From Hsuehochloa calcarea (taxonomy: Eukaryota > Streptophyta > Magnoliopsida > Poales > Poaceae): a stretch of DNA of 64,000 nucleotides. A program made the translations under genes and the position numbers. Location: NCBI GenBank assembly GCA_036346395.1, contig CM070611.1:24872473-24936472 (forward strand), in the 5' to 3' direction. Under the pieces are notes generated by a model that saw nothing but the letters and a program-made list of their open reading frames with translations, was not told the origin of the DNA and searched no databases. Position 1 is the first letter of the stretch; each line of letters starts with the position of its first letter. Positions 57,594-64,000 of this stretch are shown piece after piece.

Positions 57594-58396
57594 ATGAGTC
57601 ATCAGTATCTGGTCAGAAAGACTCAAGCTGAAGGAATGGATGGGTACCCGACGCTCCTTCGAGATATGATGTGGAGGGAGAACTTCACATACCAACCCGT
57701 GTACTTCATCTACCATCGAGATCTAGGACCAGGAATGGAAGACTACCGGGCTGTGATCCATCTCTTTGCAAGACAAGTTACAGGGAGTAGTTCATACCGT
57801 TTCCAGGCTCGTGGCACTTCCGAGGCCATGTCTTTGCAAGAGGTGGCTCGTATGGCCATGAGTCGTCTCCGTTACGACTTGAGGGAGTTGTCTCAGCCAC
57901 CATACGACCACTTCCCTACATGAAGCACATGGCATGGAGGTGAACACCTTGTTTGGGATTGATGCGGGAGGATCCCCATGTTCGGCAACTCGCAAGGTTG
58001 GTTCGTATCACGGACCAAATGCGTCGATGTGTCATACATGAGCTTTAGGAGACACGGCGTCGTCCCCTCGTAGCTCAGGAGCATCTACAACCCCTATGCA
58101 ATATGGGGCTTGTAGCTCGACATGTGCTTTATGGGGAGAACGAGGTCTCCCCATATGCATCTCTATTTGTCGAGATCTGAGTCTTCCTAAAACATGAGGG
58201 CAAGTTCCCAATCATGGACAACGGCGTCAGGCTCGCATGTTAGTGGGTTTTTCCCGTACTCAAAGGTCGGAACCTGTAGAAGGGCACGTCATAGGATCCC
58301 CTCTACGCCTCACCAATCAACTTGACCCCGACGATACGGGATCTGCTGGATATCACCTTCTAGATGAGTTCCCGGTGAATTTCGATCGGGAAAATA
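57594..58396 (+). pseudogene. Extra ORF upstream of gag in element G
   Basis: Open for 109 codons (57594-57923), then frameshifted, with recognisable text to a stop near 58396 (SAGYHLLDEFPVNFDREN). Blocks: KTQAEGMDGYPTLLRDMMWR, FTYQPVYFIYHRDLG, EDYRAVIHLFARQVTG, YRFQARGTSEAM, ARMAMSRLRYDLRELSQPPY. Element D has the same ORF (33581-34283). It lies between primer site and gag, where chromoviruses normally have none. The strand-strand-strand-helix pattern ending in a GTS loop and Ala-rich helix recalls a dsRNA-binding domain, which would suit a silencing suppressor or RNA chaperone; this is untested. The shift after codon 109 probably disables this copy. Confidence 0.6.
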
Positions 58397-58744
58397 GATA
58401 GAGTGTTAGAGTAATACGCTCGCTGTCCGTACGTGTGTCGAGCGAGTATGTATCCTTCTATTCGTGCATTCGGTTAGTAGTTGTTGAACCTAAATGTTTT
58501 CTTTCGCAAAGACTTTTGTTTGAGCGATTACCATTTGCCTACGGGCCTACATGGATGTAATTGTACCAAAAAACTACGATTTAAGTATTGGATCTTGTAC
58601 TAGCCCTAGTGCCTTTGTAACCCCATTTGGTGTTAAGTTTATGTGCATTATTTACCATCATGCATGAATAATTACGTATGATATGCTTCTTGTCCCAAAA
58701 TTGTGTCTCCTTTAACAAAAAGTACCTAGCCTTTTCACAAACTC
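58397..58744 (+). other. Spacer between extra ORF and gag in G
   Basis: About 350 bases with no open frame of note, including AT-rich text at 58480-58740. Possibly a second leader or internal ribosome entry region; nothing specific is visible. Confidence 0.4.
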
Positions 58745-59950
58745 TCCTTGTCACCAAAGGATGGCGAGGGCTGACCTGTGATCGAGGCTCAACAACAAGA
58801 GGAGGTCACCACCCCTCGGGCTCGCTCTGTCGATGAGCTCGCCCGGGGAGGGTTAACGAGCCCCTCGGCCAAATCGGCAAGATGACCATTCGGAAGAAGT
58901 GCTTCCACCACCTCCCATAATAGCGAGGTGTTGGCCCAGTTGAGAGGAACCGCATGGATCAAGCGCATTCTCGAAGCCATTGCTCATAACACCTCTCTGC
59001 TCCCATCACATCGGGGCGGGAGCATCAAAACAGTGGGGACTCGCGATTTTCGCGAACCAATCCTCCACCTTCTCGGCCAGAGGACCCTATGGAGCGAAAG
59101 ATTGGCTCCGCACCATGGAGAAAAAGTTGGCTATCGCTCAATGCACCGGCACCGAGAGGATCCTATTCGCGACTACCAACGGAAGGCACACTTAAGCACA
59201 TGGTGGGATAACTTTTCCGCCATGCAGCCCAATGGAGACATTCCATCTTGGAGCGAGTTCAAGGCGCCTTCTGCGAAGCTCACATTCTGAGGCGTGTTCT
59301 TGATCAAGCAACGGCGGTTCACAGCCCTCAGCGGGGAGGAAGACCGTCACGGAGCACTTGCATGAGTTCAACTTCTTAGCTTGTTACGCTCCGGATGACG
59401 TCTCCACAGACACGTGTCGTCGAGCCGGTCCATAAGCGGCAGCGGAAGAAATGCGACTAGCTCTTGTGGTCCCGACTTACGCAACTTCCAACACACCGGT
59501 CAATAAGGCTATTGTGGGGGAACACAAGAGCGTGGCCGTGGAAGAATCGAGGAAGAGGAAGAGGGACGCTCAAATTTTAGCAAGCGGTAGTTTTCCTCGG
59601 CAGCGTGCCGGGCAGCCCCAAGCACCCCGAATTCAAGCTCCAATACCACCGAGGCCACCAACCTTTGTGCCAAGACCTCCTCAACCTTTGGGACATCTGA
59701 AGAATGGGGATACAACCCCGAGCAGTGGCCATGTCCGTAGAGTGTTACGTGCTTCCATTGTGGGCCTTGGAGATACTATGCGCATCGATGCTAGCAAAAG
59801 CACGTGGGATGCCGCGAGTCTACAACAGCCCAACTCCAACTCCTACCCGAGCCTTAGCAAGACCTTCACCACCTCCGAGGGCAGTGTCTACTCCTCCTCA
59901 GATTCATAACCGTGGTCGCGTGAACCACGTCCTTTGCTGAGGAGGCGAGC
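58745..59950 (+). pseudogene. Element G gag
   Basis: The capsid core reads AKDWLRTMEKKLAIAQCTGT (58980-59195), then, after a shift, WWDNFSAMQPNGDIPSWSEF (59200-59260), the Retrotrans_gag pattern. Downstream are AVEESRKRKRDAQ and a Pro-rich stretch, then a degraded CCHC knuckle reading CFHCGPWRYYAHRC near 59748-59789, where the expected Gly-His has become Arg-Tyr. At least four frameshifts are present. It would form the particle shell and bind RNA. Confidence 0.8.
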
Positions 59951-60270
59951 GGCCTTGCCGGCGTCGTTAAGATGCGCTTCTTGTTAATTCAAGTCCGGCT
60001 TCGGTTTTATTTGATTCAGGAGTATCTCATTCATTCATTAGAAAGGATTATGCCTCACAACACCATTTTGAAATCCAAACACTTCAGCCACCTTATCAAA
60101 TTCGATCATTTGGGATCGGTTTTCAAGCCGTCGATCTCTCCGGGACATAAAAGTGGAGATCGAAGGGGTTAGTTTTGTGGCAAACCTAATAGTACTAAAT
60201 TCAGTAGGTATTGATGTGATATTAGGGATGGATTGGCTGTGAAAAAATCAAGGGAAAATTGATTATGCCC
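59951..60270 (+). pseudogene. Element G protease
   Basis: The active site LFDSGVSHSFIRKDYA lies at about 60009-60055 and [11 protein letters not shown] at about 60205-60240, followed by a stop where the family has Ser. This is the retropepsin fold of Ty3/gypsy. One or two shifts break it. Confidence 0.8.
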
Positions 60271-61740
60271 AACGGTCCATTTCTGTCACAAGCAAAGACG
60301 GCAATCAAGTCGTTTTGCGACACCGATGGCGATTCTCTTCTCTATGCCATGAAAGCTGATGTCTCCCATGAATTAGAGAAGGTACCAGTGGTATGTGAAT
60401 ATACCGATGTATTCCCTGAAGAACTTCCAGGCTTACCTCCTGATCGAGAAGTTGAGTTTGTCATCGAGCTTGCACCCGGTACTGCGCCAATTTCAAAACG
60501 GCCATATCGGATGCCTCCAAATGAGTTGCTTGAATTGAAGGAGCAACTCAAAGAACTCCAAGATAAGGGGTTCATTAGGCCGAGCTCCTCACCTTGGGGA
60601 TGCCCGGCTATATTCGTCAAGAAGAAAGACAGGAGTTTACGGATGTGTGTGGACTACAATCTCATTAAGCGAAGTCCTTTGTCAAGAACAAGTATCCGCA
60701 CGTGGATCGATGATCTCTTCGATCAGTTGAACGGAGCTCAAGTATTCTTCAAGATTGATTTGAGATTGGGCTACCATCAAATCAAGGTCAGTGAAAGACA
60801 TACCAAAGACGGCTTTCTCCACTCGTTACGGCTTGTACGAGTACACTGTCATGTCCTTCGGTCTGACTAATGCTCCAGCCTATTTCATGAACCTAATGAA
60901 TTTGGTTTTCATAGAGTAAATAGACCAGTTTGTTGTTGTGTTCATTGACGACATCCTCATCTACTCCAAGTCCGACGAAGAACATGAGCGGCACCTGCGA
61001 CTTGTGTTGGAAAAGCTTCGCCAACATCAACTCTACGCAAAATTCAGCAAATGCGAGTTCTGGCTTCATGAAGTTAGCTTTTTGGGTCATGTGTTGTCCA
61101 AGGGAGGTGTCGCGGTTGATCCTAGCAAAGTGCGATATGTACTTGATTGGAAACAACCCAAGAGCGTCACCGACATTCCCAGTTTTCTTGGACATACGGG
61201 CTATTACCGTAGGTTCATCAAGAATTTCTCAAAAATCGCGAGACCGATGACCCAGCTATTGAAGAAAGAGAAAAGGTTTGAATGGTCAGAAGATTGTGAG
61301 ACAAGTTTTCAAAACTTGAAGGACCTTCTGACCAAAGCTCCAGTGCTCATCCTACGAGATATCCACACAAGCCCGATATCTTTTGCGAGGCTTCTCGCAC
61401 GGGCTCAGTTGTGTGCTCATGCAAAAGGGCCAGTTTGTGGTGTATGCATCGAGGCAATTGATACCACATGAAGATAACTACCCCACCCATGAGTTGGAGC
61501 TTGTAGCAGTAGTCCATGCTCTAAATATTTGGCGATATTACCTCATCGGTAATCGTTGCGAGGTCCACACTGATCATAAAAGTCTCAAATACATCTTCAC
61601 CTGGTGACTGATCACGAGGCAAAGGAGGTGGCTTGAGTTAATCAAGGACTATGTGATGGAACTTCGTTACCACCCAGGGAAAGCTAATGTAGTGGCTGAT
61701 GCGTTGAGCATGAAATCTCAATACCGTTGTCTGACAGTTA
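60271..61740 (+). pseudogene. Element G reverse transcriptase and RNase H
   Basis: A 203-codon frame (60259-60870) has [56 protein letters not shown] and [15 protein letters not shown]. After a shift, 60938-61471 has [11 protein letters not shown] (catalytic), [15 protein letters not shown] and [19 protein letters not shown]. RNase H follows in another frame ([52 protein letters not shown]), with a stop at 61605 before [13 protein letters not shown]. Closest in this window to element A's polymerase. At least three lesions. Confidence 0.9.
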
Positions 61741-62850
61741 TTCCCACGTCGACAGGCTTGTGTGCTGCAATCCAACGTCTACACCTGGAGATAATCGAGT
61801 AAGGATCTCTTGCGGCCCTGAATGTGGAATCCACATTAGAGGACAAGATTAAGGATGCCCAGAAGACCGACTGGTAAGTGGCTCAAATCCGGGAAGAAAT
61901 GAAGCAAGGCAAGGCCAAGTGCTTCATCGAAAATGCACAAGGCACCCTGTGTTTTGAAAACCGCTTAATGGTTCCTTCTAACCACAAGTTAAAGGAATTG
62001 ATCCTCAAGGAAGCTCATGACTCTCGGTTCGCTATCCACCCAGGGAGTACCAAGATGTACCAAGATTTGAAGAAGCGACTATGGTGGAGCCGAATGAAAC
62101 GGCAGATCGCACAATATGTTGCCGAGTGCGACGTTTGTCAAAGAGTGAAGGCTAAACATTTAAAACCAGCAGGAACTCTCCAACTGTTACCCATTCCAAG
62201 TTGGAAGTGGGAGGAAATTGGGATGGACTTCATCACCGGGTATCCACGGACTCAAAACGGGTCCGATTCCATATGGGTAATTGTCGATCGCTGACAAAAG
62301 TCGCCCACTTCATCTCGGTCAAGACCACCTACACCGGGGCCAAGCTAGCCGAGCTTTACCTCGCAAGGATCATCTGTCTCCATGGTGTGCCAAAGGTGAT
62401 AGTTTCAGATCGAGACCCTCAGTTCACCTCGCACTTCTGGAAGTGCTTACATGAGGCAATGGGGACCAACCTGGCTTTCAACTCTGCTTACCACCCGCAG
62501 ACAGATGGACAAACTGAGAGGGTGAACCAAATTTTGGAAGACCTTCTCCGTCTTTGTGTGCTGTCCGATGGCAAGAACTGGGAAACGTGCTTACCATTTG
62601 CAGAATTCTCCTACAACAACAGCTTCCAGTCAAGCATACAAATGTCTCTGTTCGAGACGTTGTATGGGAGGGCTTGTAGGACACCTTTAAACTGGTATGA
62701 AGCTGGGGAAAGACCATTTTATGGTATGACCTTGGTGGAAGACGCCGAGGAGCAAGTTTGGGTCATTCGAGAACGATTGCGGGTGGCTCAATCTCGCCAA
62801 AAGTCATACACCGACTGTTGTCGTCGGGAGTTCATTTTGGCGTGAGCGAT
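61741..62850 (+). pseudogene. Element G integrase
   Basis: The zinc-binding part is DSRFAIHPGSTKMYQDLKKR with CDVCQRVKAKH (61878-62170). The catalytic Asp lies in [10 protein letters not shown] (62218), then a shift at about 62290, HGVPKVIVSDRDPQFTSHFW with the second Asp, and [20 protein letters not shown] with the Glu. CRTPLNWYEAGERPFYG and SRQKSYTDCCRREF close the core at 62845. It would join element cDNA to host DNA. One frameshift separates the zinc domain from the core. Confidence 0.9.
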
Positions 62851-63225
62851 CATGTTTACCTTAAAGTATCCCTGATGAAGGGAACCCATCGTTTCCAACA
62901 CAAAGGAAAGTTGGCACCTAAGTACATCGGACCGTTTGGATTACGGAAAAAGCGGGATCGATAAACTTCGATTGGAGTTTCCACCATCACTTTCGGATGT
63001 GCATGACTGTGTTTCATGTTCCACAACAGAAGAAATGTCTCCGACTCCCGACCGAGACCACCGAGTTGGGAGGACTCGACTTGCAACCCATTCTTTCCAC
63101 TATCGTGAACACCCGATCCGCATTCTTGAGGAAGCAGAGCGCAGGACGAGAAATCGTAACATCAAATTCATTAAAGTTCAATGGAGCAACCACACCGAAG
63201 ATGAAGCAACTTGGGAACGAGCCAC
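62851..63225 (+). pseudogene. Element G integrase C-terminus and chromodomain
   Basis: GTHRFQHKGKLAPKYIGPFG and a degraded VFHVPQQKKCLRLPTE lead into the chromodomain, YREHPIRILEEAERRTRNRN then IKFIKVQWSNHTEDEATWER, with its aromatic residues present. The usual C-terminal tail and stop are absent. The frame continues into a Pro-rich tract (next entry), giving a 277-codon open frame from 62936 to 63769. Confidence 0.8.
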
Positions 63226-63600
63226 CTCTTGCAAACACCTCCCGACCCGGCGCCCTCCTCCCAGACCCGGCGCCTCCCAGAGCCAGTCGCCTCCTCTCCG
63301 AACGCCTCCCGACCCGGCGCCTCCCGAGCTGGCGTCTCCCAGAGCCAGCCACCTCCTCTCGAACACCTCCCGACCCGGCGCCTCCTCCTCCCCGGCGCCT
63401 CCCGAGCCCGCCGCCTCCTCTCCGGCGCCTCCGCGACCGGCGCCTCCAGAGCCAGCGCCTCCCGAGCCCGGCCGCCTCCTCTCCGACGCCTCCCAGGCCC
63501 GGCCCGGTGCTTCTCGGTTGTCTTGTGCGGCATTAACCCGTCCCTCGGCTTCATTCTCGAGCGCCTCCCAGACCCGGCCGGTGCTTCTCGGTTTTGATTA
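63226..63600. repeat. GC-rich Pro/Ser-coding tandem repeats fused to the chromodomain
   Basis: Irregular units of about 25-45 bp built from GACCCGGCGCCTCC, CAGAGCCAG and CGCCTCCTCTCCG. Every frame on both strands stays open, so coding cannot be judged from openness. In the chromodomain frame it gives Pro/Ser/Ala-rich text such as PRPGASQSQSPPLRTPPDPA. It replaces the expected end of pol and the polypurine tract of G. Confidence 0.75.
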
Positions 63601-64000
63601 CCACCTTGATGAGTATTGTGCCTTTGCTTTGCCTTGGTGGTACTTTATATACATATTTGCGGTGCTAGTTGATTCTCAATATCTGTTTTATTTACGGTAT
63701 CTGAAGAAATTGCATTTTGTGCAGTGGGCTTTCTTGGTTTGCTCAATGATGATAATGGTCAAATACTAAGATTGAGCGATAATCATTTCATACTTGAGCT
63801 CTAGTGCGGGATGCGAGGTGTGCCAATAAGTTCTTTGGTAGTTTGGTCGAAGCTTGATCATGGGTCTTGATGTGCTAACCGATTGTGTTGTAACACCTAT
63901 TTCTAGAAATCTGATGACATTGGTGAAACTTAAAAAGTCATTGGTAGTAGTATTTTGTTGATTGCATCTTTGTGGTTGTAGTGGTTCATTTTCAAGTGTT
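63601..64000. other. Unassigned right edge
   Basis: AT-rich sequence. The chromodomain-Pro-rich frame stays open to 63769 through a hydrophobic stretch (YCAFALPWWYFIYIFAVLV). Beyond that I see no ORF. TGTAACACC at 63887 resembles the start of a gypsy LTR, but too little follows to decide. Confidence 0.3.

Noticed and set aside
63887..64000. Possible start of another gypsy LTR (TGTAACACC)
   Set aside because: Only the first few bases agree and the window ends; no palindrome block, exon or primer site to confirm it.

Overview
The window is plant nuclear heterochromatin, most likely from a grass. Everything recognisable is transposable-element DNA: long-LTR Ty3/gypsy chromoviruses of the Tekay/Del type, an Opie/SIRE-type Ty1/copia element, and a CACTA (En/Spm) element whose subterminal repeats are variants of TTTAGTCCCGG...CCGACTAAA, a style common in grasses. 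I found no host gene, tRNA, rRNA or CRISPR array. Nearly every coding region is broken by small indels.

Layout. (1) 1-4053: minus-strand gypsy element E1 (interior to 933, primer site 934-945, 5' LTR 950-4053), inserted in a second minus-strand LTR, E2. (2) E2 survives as 4054-6152 and 27930-28683. It is split by a copia element (6153-27929, TSD GCAGG), which is itself split by a 10.9-kb CACTA element (14819-25682, TSD TTA). (3) 28684-32718: plus-strand LTR F, truncated at its 3' end. (4) 32719-39782: element D, minus strand. It has an LTR-end scrap, an integrase fragment, an extra ORF and a 5' LTR, and a copia-type solo LTR (37358-38913, TSD GATTC) sits in that LTR. (5) 39783 to about 63230: plus-strand element G. 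Its 5' LTR (39783-44110 plus 57203-57379) is split by the complete minus-strand element A (44111-57202, LTRs of about 3.9 kb). G then continues with primer site, extra ORF, gag, protease, RT, RNase H, integrase and chromodomain, and runs into a Pro-rich GC-rich tract. The last 400 bases are unassigned.

How the parts relate. Each gypsy element would use its LTR promoter, prime from initiator-tRNA-Met, and make Gag-Pol with a chromodomain integrase. The CACTA element has two genes, a TNP2-like transposase and a Transposase_24/ULP1-like second gene, each preceded by an array of subterminal-type repeats.

Main novelty. The long gypsy LTRs, although of different families and in both orientations, share one layout: a short acidic, Gln-rich internal exon entered in the same codon phase, an unusual GC 5' splice site (AG|GCAAGY), a 1.3-kb intron holding an invariant CTATTCGAATAG palindrome, and a 62-nt terminal exon read in matching phase to a stop. 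This looks like a spliced small protein encoded inside the LTR. D and G also share an extra ORF before gag whose pattern resembles a double-stranded-RNA-binding fold. These are readings of the sequence by eye; no search was run.
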